A model generated the notes under the pieces. The model did not search any database. It was given only the letters and a program-made list of their open reading frames with translations, and was not told the DNA's origin. From an uncultured Prevotellaceae bacterium (GTDB lineage Bacteria > Bacteroidota > Bacteroidia > Bacteroidales > Bacteroidaceae), in the NCBI GenBank assembly GCA_902775605.1, contig CACYNE010000029.1, positions 1 through 58,539 of the forward strand: DNA of 58,539 nucleotides, given 5' to 3'. A program made the translations under genes and the position numbers. Shown here piece after piece: positions 18,237 to 25,758 of the stretch. Every line of letters begins with the position of its first letter. The first letter of the stretch is position 1.

Positions 18237-19016
18237 ATGGCAAGCGAAATATCCCCCAAAGCTGAGATATCGCCCAAGGCGAAGATTGGCGACAATTGTA
18301 AGATATTCCCCTTCGTGTATATCGAGGACGACGTGGTGATAGGCGATAACTGCATCATCTTCCCCTTTGTCAGTATCCTCAGCGGTACGCGCATGGGTAA
18401 GAATAACAAGGTGCACCAGGGCTCTGTGATTGGTGCTATGCCCCAGGACTTTGAGTTCCGTGGCGAGAAGTCTGAGTGCATCCTTGGCGATAACAACATC
18501 ATCCGCGAGAACGTGGTCATCAACCGTGCCACCCATACGGGCGGACAGACCGTCATCGGCAACGACAACGTGCTGATGGAGGGTGCCCATATCTCGCACG
18601 ACACCAAGGTGGGCAACCGCTGTGTGTTCGGCTATGGCACCAAGATTGCCGGCGACTGTGAGATTCAGGATGGTGTCATCTTCTCATCATCGGTCATCGA
18701 GAATGCCAAGACCCGTGTGGGCCGCGGTGCTATGATTCAGGCTGGTACCACCTTCTCGAAGGATGTGCCTCCCTATATCATCTGCACCAAGCGCAGCGAG
18801 TTTGGCGGCGTAAACTACACCATGGGTCGTGTCTATGGTACCGACGAGAAGGTGCTCAAGCATATTGCCAACGCCTATCGTCTGGTGTTCCATGGTCAGA
18901 CCTCACTCTTCGACGCTGTGAACCAGATCGCGGAGCAGGTGCCCGACAGTCAGGAGATTCGTAATATCATCGATTTCCTGCGCTCTACGGAGTTGGGTGT
19001 CATCTCAAAGATGTAA
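18237..19016 (+). CDS. lpxA: LpxA-family acyltransferase (left-handed beta-helix), atypical active site
   Basis: The ATG at 18237 is preferred over the in-frame TTG at 18228. The 259-residue protein has ten hexapeptide-repeat coils and a helical C-domain ending NIIDFLRSTELGVISK, as in UDP-N-acetylglucosamine acyltransferase of lipid A synthesis. The equivalents of E. coli His122 and the catalytic base His125 are present (AHISHD, H118 and H121). By my alignment the positions of His144 and His160, which contact the sugar nucleotide, are Asp140 and Asn156. It may be a second LpxA-like enzyme with another acceptor. It is 29 bases after the efflux operon, apparently co-transcribed, and ends in a strong terminator. 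Confidence 0.82.
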   Translation: MASEISPKAEISPKAKIGDNCKIFPFVYIEDDVVIGDNCIIFPFVSILSGTRMGKNNKVHQGSVIGAMPQDFEFRGEKSECILGDNNIIRENVVINRATHTGGQTVIGNDNVLMEGAHISHDTKVGNRCVFGYGTKIAGDCEIQDGVIFSSSVIENAKTRVGRGAMIQAGTTFSKDVPPYIICTKRSEFGGVNYTMGRVYGTDEKVLKHIANAYRLVFHGQTSLFDAVNQIAEQVPDSQEIRNIIDFLRSTELGVISKM

Positions 19017-19031
19017 CATCTACCATTCCAT

Positions 19032-19072
19032 AAAAAAGAGTGGTTGCTCCGTTCGGGCAACCACTCTTTTTT
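19032..19072. terminator. Bidirectional terminator after the LpxA-family gene
   Basis: A 10-bp stem (19038-19047 GAGTGGTTGC with 19057-19066) extended by an A6/T6 pairing on the outside. It serves both the efflux operon and the convergent small lipoprotein gene. Confidence 0.9.
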
Positions 19073-19087
19073 GTATCATATCATAGG

Positions 19088-19366
19088 TTAGAGATGTACT
19101 CTTACCATAGCCATGAGACCTGTTTCCTTCACAGCCAGGTTCAATGCCTTGGTATATTGCTTTTTCATGGAAGCCTGTCGGGTGTCCACCTGCACTTGGC
19201 CGATGGCTCTTGATGCTTCGGGCACTCTGTCTCTGGTTCCATAAATCATGACTTTGTTGGTAGGTTGAGGTGTGAATGATTGTGTCATCATCTCAGTCGT
19301 CACCTTCGGCGAACAAGCAGACATGATTCCAGCCGTTATCACGGCCATATAATTTAATTTTTTCAT
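19088..19366 (-). CDS. Small putative lipoprotein of unknown function
   Basis: 92 residues. The N-terminus MKKLNYMAVITAGIMSAC has a lipobox-like end (MSAC, Cys at 18). The mature part contains VMIYGTRDRVPEASRAIGQVQVD, reminiscent of small periplasmic proteins with a YdgH/DUF-like fold, but I cannot name a family. It has a plausible promoter and shares the terminator of the efflux operon. Confidence 0.7.
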   Translation of the reverse strand: MKKLNYMAVITAGIMSACSPKVTTEMMTQSFTPQPTNKVMIYGTRDRVPEASRAIGQVQVDTRQASMKKQYTKALNLAVKETGLMAMVRVHL

Positions 19367-19389
19367 GCTAATTTTGGTTTATTGGTATG

Positions 19390-19422
19390 CAAAGTTACTA
19401 ACAAAATATTTGATAATGACAA
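19390..19422 (-). promoter_or_regulatory. Promoter of the small lipoprotein gene at 19366
   Basis: Read on the minus strand: TTG (19420-19422), 22 bases, TAACTTTG (19390-19397). Spacing is slightly long. Confidence 0.45.
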
Positions 19423-19602
19423 TAATCTTCGTATAATTTGCATTGTTTAACAGCATTGTATTATTCCTTTATACAAGCGCGATACTCCACCTTTTATTAT
19501 ATAAGCTGTTAATGCGAGTTGCCTTTGTGCCTTCTATAACATCATTTAACAATTTTATGTGCAAGAATTTTGTTTTTCTGCGTTTCTTCGGTAGAAAATA
19601 TT

Positions 19603-19610
19603 TAATTTTG
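19603..19610 (+). promoter_or_regulatory. -7 element for the lipoprotein gene at 19631
   Basis: TAATTTTG ends only 5 bases before the in-frame GTG at 19616, which argues that the GTG is not the start and supports ATG 19631 or 19637. Confidence 0.5.
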
Positions 19611-19630
19611 CACCTGTGAAACATCCACTT

Positions 19631-20800
19631 ATGAATATGAAATCCCATAAATCGTTCTTAGCCAAGGCTTTTCTGCTTTTGCCAGTTCTCTTCTCGTCGT
19701 GTGCCACCATCATTTCAGGCTCTTATGCCGAGATTCATCTCGATGGTAATGTTGACGAACCCATCAATGTCGTCACCAGCAAAGGGGAGTATAACAACCT
19801 GCTGCTCCCTACCACTGTCGTAGTCAAGCGTCGCCATCTTGAGGGACAGCGCATCCTCGTCAGTTCAGAGAACTATGCCTATAGCGACATTGTCCTGCAT
19901 AGTTCCGTCAATCCGTGGTCTGTCTTGAGTGCCGTTTTCTATGGTGTCCCCTTGCTTGTCGATTTGTCATCGAATGCCGCTTATGAGCCTACACAGAAGC
20001 ATTTCTACGTTGTGCCAGGCGCCCCAATAGCGCAGTCCGACTCCTTGCGTCAAGCTGATTCTCTGCGGATGGCACAGGCGACAGAAGAGTTGAAACAGAT
20101 GTATTGGAAAGCCAAGCAGTTGCCCGAACGCTATTGCAGGCACGAATTGCGTGCTGTTTTGGGTTTTGGAAACTGTCAGGCCAGTCGTGCCAGGGATAAG
20201 ATGATCGACCGCTATGTCTCGCGCTATGACTTACAGGAAAATGGTATGCTCCATGATCTGTTTGGCACCGCTTACGTACAGGCAGGTTTCGAGTATCACT
20301 ATCGACTGAACAGGAAATGGGAGATAGGAGCATTGGCCAACTGGGGTTTATCGAATTATAATTATTGTGCAGACTATTTCACAGAAGGAGGTCCCCATTC
20401 CCCTTGGGAGGAGCCCGAGGAGTATGCCTTAGCCAACGAGCGTTGTAAGTTCTTTGTCTTTGCCCCGTCCGTGAGATACACGTGGAAAGAAACACCGTGG
20501 ACCCGTACATACTCGCGCATCGCCTTGGGTGCCATGCGTCATCATCTCTCATTTGATTATAAACGCTATCCGTGGCAGGATGGTTACGATTATATGTCCT
20601 ATCCATATTCTGAGTGCGATAGAATGGCCGAACTCCAAACACCCATCATGACTGATGGTGAGGACAAGATTCAGTGGCGCATGGCCTATCAGCTTACAGC
20701 GATAGGCGCTTCTTTCGGTGGCCGACATTTCAATTGCTTTGGTGAGTTGGGCTATGGTTGCCTCGGCATTGTGCGTGTAGGATTAGGTATCACCTTCTAG
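19631..20800 (+). CDS. Lipoprotein with PEGA-like N-terminus and predicted beta-barrel C-terminus, unknown function
   Basis: Start chosen from the promoter position; ATG 19637 is equally possible. The lipobox is LFSSC after a hydrophobic KAFLLLPVLF. The next part (EIHLDGNVDEPINVVTSKGEYNNLLLPTTVVVKRR) resembles a PEGA-like carbohydrate-binding repeat, and a hydrophobic WSVLSAVFYGVPLLVD follows, as seen in Bacteroidetes proteins of this type. The C-terminal half alternates aromatic and charged residues (YVQAGFEYHYRLNRKWEIGALANWGLSNY) and ends in GLGITF, as in outer-membrane barrels. It is about 389 residues, single gene, directly upstream of the ECF sigma operon. No function can be given. Confidence 0.75.
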   Translation: MNMKSHKSFLAKAFLLLPVLFSSCATIISGSYAEIHLDGNVDEPINVVTSKGEYNNLLLPTTVVVKRRHLEGQRILVSSENYAYSDIVLHSSVNPWSVLSAVFYGVPLLVDLSSNAAYEPTQKHFYVVPGAPIAQSDSLRQADSLRMAQATEELKQMYWKAKQLPERYCRHELRAVLGFGNCQASRARDKMIDRYVSRYDLQENGMLHDLFGTAYVQAGFEYHYRLNRKWEIGALANWGLSNYNYCADYFTEGGPHSPWEEPEEYALANERCKFFVFAPSVRYTWKETPWTRTYSRIALGAMRHHLSFDYKRYPWQDGYDYMSYPYSECDRMAELQTPIMTDGEDKIQWRMAYQLTAIGASFGGRHFNCFGELGYGCLGIVRVGLGITF

Positions 20801-20897
20801 TATTCCTTCGTCGCTTGTCCATAAACCTAAAAAAATGTCGATGAGATTATAGATTATCCAAAAAGGTGGTAATATATAAGTAGAAAACAACAAGCGA

Positions 20898-21497
20898 ATG
20901 GAAACAGAAACAGTCACTTCAGCCAAAGTTACGCAGGATGAGACGCTCCTCATACGTCGCATCCTCGACGGACAGACAGCGCTCTACCGTCAACTTGCAG
21001 GCCGATATGCCGGACAGGTGTTGCGGATGGTGGCTCGACTCGTTCCTTCGCCCCAAGAAGCTGAGGAGGTGACGCAGGACACTCTGCTCGAAGCCTACCA
21101 AAGCCTTGCCCGCTATGATGCGCAAAAGGCCAGTTTCCAAACGTGGCTCCTGCGCATTGCCTATCACATGGCTCTGAAGCACTACAGGCAGCACAGAAAG
21201 CATGTTGCCACCGTCGATATGGAACAGCAATGGCTCGACGCCATTCCAGATGCTGAGGCCGACGCGCTGCTCGACGATACCACCGCCCATCGCGTGGCAC
21301 TCATGGAGAAGGCCATCGACCAGTTGAAGCCCGACGACCAGATGCTGCTCAACCTCTATTACTTCGACAACCGCTCCGTCAGGGATATCGCCTGTATCAC
21401 CGATCACGAAGAACCTTATCTCCACTCGCGGTTGCAATGGATAAGAAAGAAATTGGCTATCATCATCAAAACCCTTGAAAGCAATGAAGAAAGATAA
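20898..21497 (+). CDS. ECF-type RNA polymerase sigma factor
   Basis: A 199-residue sigma-70 family protein with region 2 (AEEVTQDTLLEAYQSLARYD then FQTWLLRIAYHMALKHYRQ, residues about 55-100) and region 4 (LKPDDQMLLNLYYFDNRSVRDIACIT followed by the recognition helix, residues about 140-190). There is no region 1.1 or 3. It would redirect polymerase to a small regulon in response to a signal relayed by the next gene, which overlaps it by 14 bases. No TAnnTTTG element is seen in the 97-base upstream gap, consistent with transcription from another sigma type, perhaps its own. Confidence 0.92.
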   Translation: METETVTSAKVTQDETLLIRRILDGQTALYRQLAGRYAGQVLRMVARLVPSPQEAEEVTQDTLLEAYQSLARYDAQKASFQTWLLRIAYHMALKHYRQHRKHVATVDMEQQWLDAIPDAEADALLDDTTAHRVALMEKAIDQLKPDDQMLLNLYYFDNRSVRDIACITDHEEPYLHSRLQWIRKKLAIIIKTLESNEER

Positions 21498-22122
21498 ACT
21501 CCATAAGGACCAAGGCCTGCGAATGGCTTTGCAGCACAGAAACGAAGCTGCTGAACAGCTGACACCCTCGGCCGACTTTACCGACAACCTGATGGCACGC
21601 ATACAGGCCTCTGAGGCCGCTCCGCAGCCTAAGCGTCGTCGTCTGTGGCTCTACGCCTCCATCGGAGCCGTTGCCGCCAGCATCGTCCTCTTGCTTTCTG
21701 TGGGCATCCATCTGACCCATCAGCAGGATGAAGAGCCTGTCCTCTTGGCACAGACGGATACCATCAAGGCGGAACCCAAGGTCAAGACGGTGAAAGAACT
21801 CCCTCAGCAGAAGGCGAAGACCATCGAAGGGGCCGACACGTTGAAGGTGATGAAGGAGAAATACCGCATGCCTCGTCCGCCCAAGCACTACATGGCAAAG
21901 GCTGAGGTGGAGGAGAGCACGCCCGAGCCCGAGCCCTTTGATGCAGAACTCGCGGCCAAAGCCATCCTGGAGAAAGAACAACAGGCAATGATGCAGATGA
22001 TGGCTGAGAAAAAAGCCAGCGGCAGTCTGCAGGACGACTTTGAGGCTATCATCAAGGAGATTCGCAGTCGCGGTGAGCGCATGAGTCAGCAGGTGGAGAT
22101 GGCTTTGAGCAACGAAGATTAG
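21484..22122 (+). CDS. Single-pass membrane protein, probable anti-sigma-like partner
   Basis: The ATG at 21484 overlaps the sigma gene by 14 bases, implying translational coupling. The 212-residue product has a cytoplasmic N-terminus with a short helical segment (RMALQHRNEAAEQLTPSADF), a single membrane segment (LWLYASIGAVAASIVLLLSVGI, residues about 57-78) and a Lys/Glu/Pro-rich extracytoplasmic part ending in a helical Met/Gln-rich tail. The N-terminal segment resembles short membrane regulators beside ECF sigma genes in Bacteroidetes, but there is no zinc-binding HxxxCxxC anti-sigma signature, so anti-sigma activity is an inference from position and topology. Confidence 0.8.
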   Translation: MKKDKLHKDQGLRMALQHRNEAAEQLTPSADFTDNLMARIQASEAAPQPKRRRLWLYASIGAVAASIVLLLSVGIHLTHQQDEEPVLLAQTDTIKAEPKVKTVKELPQQKAKTIEGADTLKVMKEKYRMPRPPKHYMAKAEVEESTPEPEPFDAELAAKAILEKEQQAMMQMMAEKKASGSLQDDFEAIIKEIRSRGERMSQQVEMALSNED

Positions 22123-22145
22123 TAACTAAAAATTCAGATAAGGAT

Positions 22146-23363
22146 ATGAAAAGAATTGTATTTGCACTTTGTGCCGCCTGCATCTCTCTTGGTGCAATGG
22201 CACAGTCAAAATTTGCCCAAAGACTGCAGGTCAATCCGAAGATTGACAGTCTCGTGCAGGAAGTATATGATCAGGGAGGCCATCCTGACGTTACCTATTA
22301 TTATGACGGAAAGCTCCATAAGGCCGTCAACGTCAGCTTCATGTTGAGAAACGACCACCAGCCCACGCCGCTGTCTGGCGATCCCAAAATAGACGCCACG
22401 AATCAGAAACTCGACAGCATGAGAATGGAGCAGACAACCCGTGATAACAAGATGTACGATGCCCTGCGCAACACCTGTCTGTCGCTGACCGGGGGGGCCA
22501 CAGAGAGCTATGTCTGGGAATCTCATCGTGGTGGGATGGACAGCGTGCGCTATGCCATCGCCATCGGGGAATATCAGAGCGGCTCGAAGTTTTTATCCTT
22601 CAAGAACCAAAGGGATGTGTATTATTATAATGCTCCTGAACTGGTATCCTTCCACTATAATCCTTTTCCCGATAATGATGGTGATCCATGGGGCCCGAAG
22701 GGATATGGCTCCTTTAGATATGAATACACGCCCGACAGCGTGTTCAGACCGAAGAAGGACATCAAGCCTTTCAACAAGGAAGGCTATAAGCAGAAAATCC
22801 TGCCTATCCTGAAGCAAGAGGGCATCACCAGTCGCGAGTTCTATGTTTATCACGACAGCACTTACGTCATCGACGACAATCCCAGAAGAGACTTTGTCTA
22901 CAGGGATATATTTGAAAATCTCAAGTTACTGAAGAGCGAGACCAGGGGCACCATCTACACCATGCACTCGCGGCAGCAAGCCCTCTCGCTGCTCAATCAG
23001 TTGAACGAGGCCACATGGGCATTCCTTGACGAGAACCCATACATGAACTTCGAATTCCATGTGCTTAATTCCTTCAGAGACAGGCGACTGAGTGAATACT
23101 TCGAGAACCTCGAATATAAAAGGATTCCTGAGTTCTATCGGGTCTATCTCAATAGTTATAAAGATGAATTCAACATCATCATCGTAGAAGGCACGGGCAA
23201 CATGATGGTACCCATGGAGTGGCCCATCTTAAAGAGTTGGAAGAATGGCAAGGTCACCTACGACAAGAAAGCCGCCAAGGCTCTGACGCCCGAGGATGCC
23301 AGACTTCGATCATCATCTTATACTGAAGTCATCACCCACGGTTTAGAGCCGATTGACGAGTAA
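22146..23363 (+). CDS. Secreted protein of unknown function in the ECF sigma operon
   Basis: A 405-residue product with a signal peptide (MKRIVFALCAACISLGAMAQ). I do not recognise a domain. It is rich in Tyr, Asp and Asn, with a run of charged, aromatic segments (YYYNAPELVSFHYNPFPDND) and a more helical part near 270-310 (RQQALSLLNQLNEATWAFLDEN). It lies 23 bases after the anti-sigma-like gene, so the three genes probably form one operon; this protein could be a sensor, target or effector of that system. The 3' end abuts a large inverted-repeat element. Confidence 0.78.
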   Translation: MKRIVFALCAACISLGAMAQSKFAQRLQVNPKIDSLVQEVYDQGGHPDVTYYYDGKLHKAVNVSFMLRNDHQPTPLSGDPKIDATNQKLDSMRMEQTTRDNKMYDALRNTCLSLTGGATESYVWESHRGGMDSVRYAIAIGEYQSGSKFLSFKNQRDVYYYNAPELVSFHYNPFPDNDGDPWGPKGYGSFRYEYTPDSVFRPKKDIKPFNKEGYKQKILPILKQEGITSREFYVYHDSTYVIDDNPRRDFVYRDIFENLKLLKSETRGTIYTMHSRQQALSLLNQLNEATWAFLDENPYMNFEFHVLNSFRDRRLSEYFENLEYKRIPEFYRVYLNSYKDEFNIIIVEGTGNMMVPMEWPILKSWKNGKVTYDKKAAKALTPEDARLRSSSYTEVITHGLEPIDE

Positions 23364-23947
23364 GCGTGACTGAAAGAATCAAATGATGGGGCTGGAGATG
23401 TTTTTTCTCTTGCCCCATTGATTCTATGGATCATCTGAATGAATCCAAAAAATATTGTTTTATGCGAACAACCCTCCACCCTCCACCAAAATCGCTGGAA
23501 ATGCCCATGTATAAAGGCTTTGAGGCATGGTGGGGGTGCCTCTAACCCTCCACTGACCCTCCACTGACCCTCCACTGAATATCCACTCAATCTCTGCGCC
23601 AAGCATTCATGAAGATACCTTCTCAATAATTGTGAGTGTAAAATGTATCAAAAAAAAATCGGTTGTCACTTGGTAGAAAACCCTTTAATGGGAAATGCCC
23701 GTCCGTAGGCGTCGGACTCGCAGTCCGAAGGCGACGGACTCTGAGTCCGTTCGCTACGGACTTATATGACTATGGGCTGATGGGGGTTAGTGGAGGGTTA
23801 GTGGAGGGTCAGTGGAGGGCTGAAGGCACCCCCACCATGCCTCAAAGCCTTTATACATGGGCATTTCCAGCGATTTTGGTGGAGGGTGGAGGGTGGTTTC
23901 AAAAAATTATTTTTTATAGTTTGAGCGTCACGGGGGAATCAGAATAC
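23364..23947. other. 584-bp gap between convergent genes
   Basis: The gap lies between two convergent 3' ends and is mostly occupied by the inverted-repeat element. The flanks (23364-23470 and 23895-23947) are AT-rich, with similar stretches around CAAAAAAT at 23446-23453 and 23900-23907. No gene or conventional U-tailed terminator is visible in them. Confidence 0.6.
23471..23894. repeat. 424-bp inverted-repeat element with 107-bp arms and internal cloverleaf
   Basis: The left arm (23471-23577) and right arm (23788-23894) are inverted copies. The outermost 71 bp (23471-23541 and 23824-23894) are identical, and the inner 36 bp are about 85 percent alike. The inner parts are tandem 11-mers CCCTCCACTGA, three copies in each arm. 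In the 210-bp centre, 23701-23761 folds as two hairpins (23713-23727 CGGACT/AGTCCG and 23734-23750 ACGGACT/AGTCCGT) enclosed by a 7-bp stem (GTCCGTA/TACGGAC). No protein is encoded. It resembles a MITE-like or palindromic non-coding element. Confidence 0.85.
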
Positions 23948-24799
23948 TCAATGAGAATCTTTGGGCATTTTTAATGGAAAAGTCCAGTATTCAATGCCGT
24001 AGGCACGATATTCGCCATTGATGTACATGACACGCCAGGGATGGTAGGCCTTTAAGGCTTCTGATATTTCGGCCGTCAGTCGCTCATTGTCATAGGGTTT
24101 GTGCACGCTTACTTCGCATTCAACAAGGTTTCCCTTCTCATCAACGCGTGCCTTACGAATGCTGATTAAGATTCGCTTGGCATCAGCCAGTTCGGGGTAG
24201 TTCTCCGCATTTATGTGGAATTTCTCTTTTAATGTTTTGGGGAAATCATAATCTCTAACCTGGTCGAAGGAGAAACCTTCTGTTTTGTAGTTATGGAACT
24301 CTTGCTTTTTAGTCACTTTTCCTTGGGCAATACTGATAATCTGTTCGTTTTCGTAGTTTCTCTCAAAGAATGTGTGCTGGTACCAAATAATCTTTCCTTT
24401 GGCCAGGCGAATGTCGTTGGTGAACCAAGTGGCGACAATACGATTGCCTTCGACGTATTTATTGAACACGCGTCGCAACGTATCCAAGGGAAGAGACTCT
24501 GCCCATGTTTTCTTTGTTGAACTATCGTAAACTTCATATTGAATGCTGTCCAAGCAGAGTTTTCCTTGCTGGATAGTCCAGTATGTCGTGAAACCGTCCC
24601 AGTTGGATGATCTAATCGAACGATCTTTGGGTAGTACTGCTTTTATACTACGTATGAGTGTGGTGTCTGTATAGACAGGTCTGCCTAACAGTTCCCATTG
24701 CGTACCATCAATATAAATGATGTCACCTTCGTATCCCGTAGCAAGTGTTGTTAGGGATGCGAGTGTCAGTGTCAGGGAAAATAAGAGTTTCTTCATCAT
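23948..24799 (-). CDS. Exported protein with TonB-like C-terminal domain, unknown function
   Basis: A 283-residue product starting MMKKLLFSLTLTLASLTTLATG, a signal peptide. The last 80 residues (ISIRKARVDEKGNLVECEVSVHKP then AEISEALKAYHPWRVMYINGEYRAYGIEYWTFPLKM) look like the C-terminal domain of TonB-type proteins common in Bacteroidetes, but there is no membrane anchor plus proline-rich spacer. The N-terminal 200 residues are of no family I recognise. It has a well-formed promoter and is a single gene ending next to the inverted-repeat element. Confidence 0.75.
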   Translation of the reverse strand: MMKKLLFSLTLTLASLTTLATGYEGDIIYIDGTQWELLGRPVYTDTTLIRSIKAVLPKDRSIRSSNWDGFTTYWTIQQGKLCLDSIQYEVYDSSTKKTWAESLPLDTLRRVFNKYVEGNRIVATWFTNDIRLAKGKIIWYQHTFFERNYENEQIISIAQGKVTKKQEFHNYKTEGFSFDQVRDYDFPKTLKEKFHINAENYPELADAKRILISIRKARVDEKGNLVECEVSVHKPYDNERLTAEISEALKAYHPWRVMYINGEYRAYGIEYWTFPLKMPKDSH

Positions 24800-24824
24800 C
24801 TTGTAGATTTTTTAGAGTCTGCTG

Positions 24825-24855
24825 CAAAGGTAGTCTTTTAGTCCTTTGCTGCCAA
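24825..24855 (-). promoter_or_regulatory. Promoter of the exported protein gene at 24799
   Basis: On the minus strand: TTG (24853-24855), 20 bases, TACCTTTG (24825-24832), with the ATG about 25 bases downstream of the -7 element. Confidence 0.65.
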
Positions 24856-24950
24856 ACAATTTCTGAAAAAAAGACTAAACAAGTACTAAACATTGAGTAA
24901 ACAAACACTAAACAAATTGTATAAGTCTCTCAAAGTCAGATGATTGATGT

Positions 24951-25739
24951 TTATCCAAGTTCTTGTACCAACAAGTCGAATTCATCAGGTTTTCCCACAA
25001 CATTAAACACACTCTTCAGCAACTGCTTGCGTCGCGAATAGAGATTCTGAAGGGTGATGTCCAGGAAAACAGCGATTTCGGAGGGTGAGAAATGAAGGCG
25101 GATGAGCATGCAGATATAATAGTCCGTATCCTTCATTGTGCGGTTGGGGTCCACCTTCTTCCTGAAGTCGGGCAGACAGGTGTCAATAGCTGCCTCCAAC
25201 GCCTGCCAGTCTTCCCTTGTGATGCTCTGCTGAGGATGCTTGCTCTGGTCTCTGAAGCGCAGGTAGGCCTCTGTCTCATAAATGTTTTCTTCGTCCGACT
25301 GCGTCACTTGCAGCTTCTTCTTTTTCTTGAAGAACAGTAAACCTGCACCACAGAGCACAATAAACAAGCCAATAGAAACCACCAGCCACGCCGTCGGATG
25401 CGAAGACTCTTCCGACTGCTCCAGCAGTATGTGGGCCTGATGATGCACCCTGGCAAGCAGACGGCGGTCGCAGTCGGCGGCAGTAGTGTCGGCACTGGCC
25501 ATAGCCTTTTGAAGTTCCTCAAGCGCCTGCGGTACCTCGTCCATATCAATATAGGTACGTGCCAGGATATAGTGCGCCAGCATCCGCTCGTTGGGAGTGC
25601 CTCGTCCATCGAAATAGTCACACAGCCCGATGCCCACCGCGTCGTTGGTCATCAAGTTGTTATCCTCGCCCTGCTGGTTTTTACAACCCTGCAGAGCGAG
25701 GCAGAAGATGATGCAAATGATGGTGAATAATCTATGCAC
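24951..25739 (-). CDS. Membrane-tethered helix-turn-helix protein with lipoprotein-like signal
   Basis: The GTG at 25739 is chosen because it gives MHRLFTIICIIFCLALQGC, a lipoprotein signal with Cys at 19, and avoids a 53-base overlap with the upstream gene. The 262-residue product then has a TPR-like helical part (MLAHYILARTYIDMDEVPQALEELQKAM), a membrane segment (AWLVVSIGLFIVLCGAGLLFF) followed by six Lys, and a cytoplasmic region ending in a helix-turn-helix (IRLHFSPSEIAVFLDITLQNLYSRRKQLL). That C-terminus resembles Bacteroidetes TPR-membrane-HTH regulators. It probably senses an envelope signal and binds DNA; targets are unknown. Confidence 0.78.
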   Translation of the reverse strand: MHRLFTIICIIFCLALQGCKNQQGEDNNLMTNDAVGIGLCDYFDGRGTPNERMLAHYILARTYIDMDEVPQALEELQKAMASADTTAADCDRRLLARVHHQAHILLEQSEESSHPTAWLVVSIGLFIVLCGAGLLFFKKKKKLQVTQSDEENIYETEAYLRFRDQSKHPQQSITREDWQALEAAIDTCLPDFRKKVDPNRTMKDTDYYICMLIRLHFSPSEIAVFLDITLQNLYSRRKQLLKSVFNVVGKPDEFDLLVQELG

Positions 25740-25758
25740 GATGGAGAGGCGGTTCGTT

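Noticed and set aside
19616-19630. GTG at 19616 as the start of the lipoprotein gene
   Set aside because: It lies 5 bases after the -7 element, so it would be at or before the transcription start; ATG 19631 or 19637 gives a normal lipoprotein signal.
23544-23580. CRISPR-like short repeats
   Set aside because: The 11-bp units are directly adjacent, with no spacers, and form part of inverted arms.
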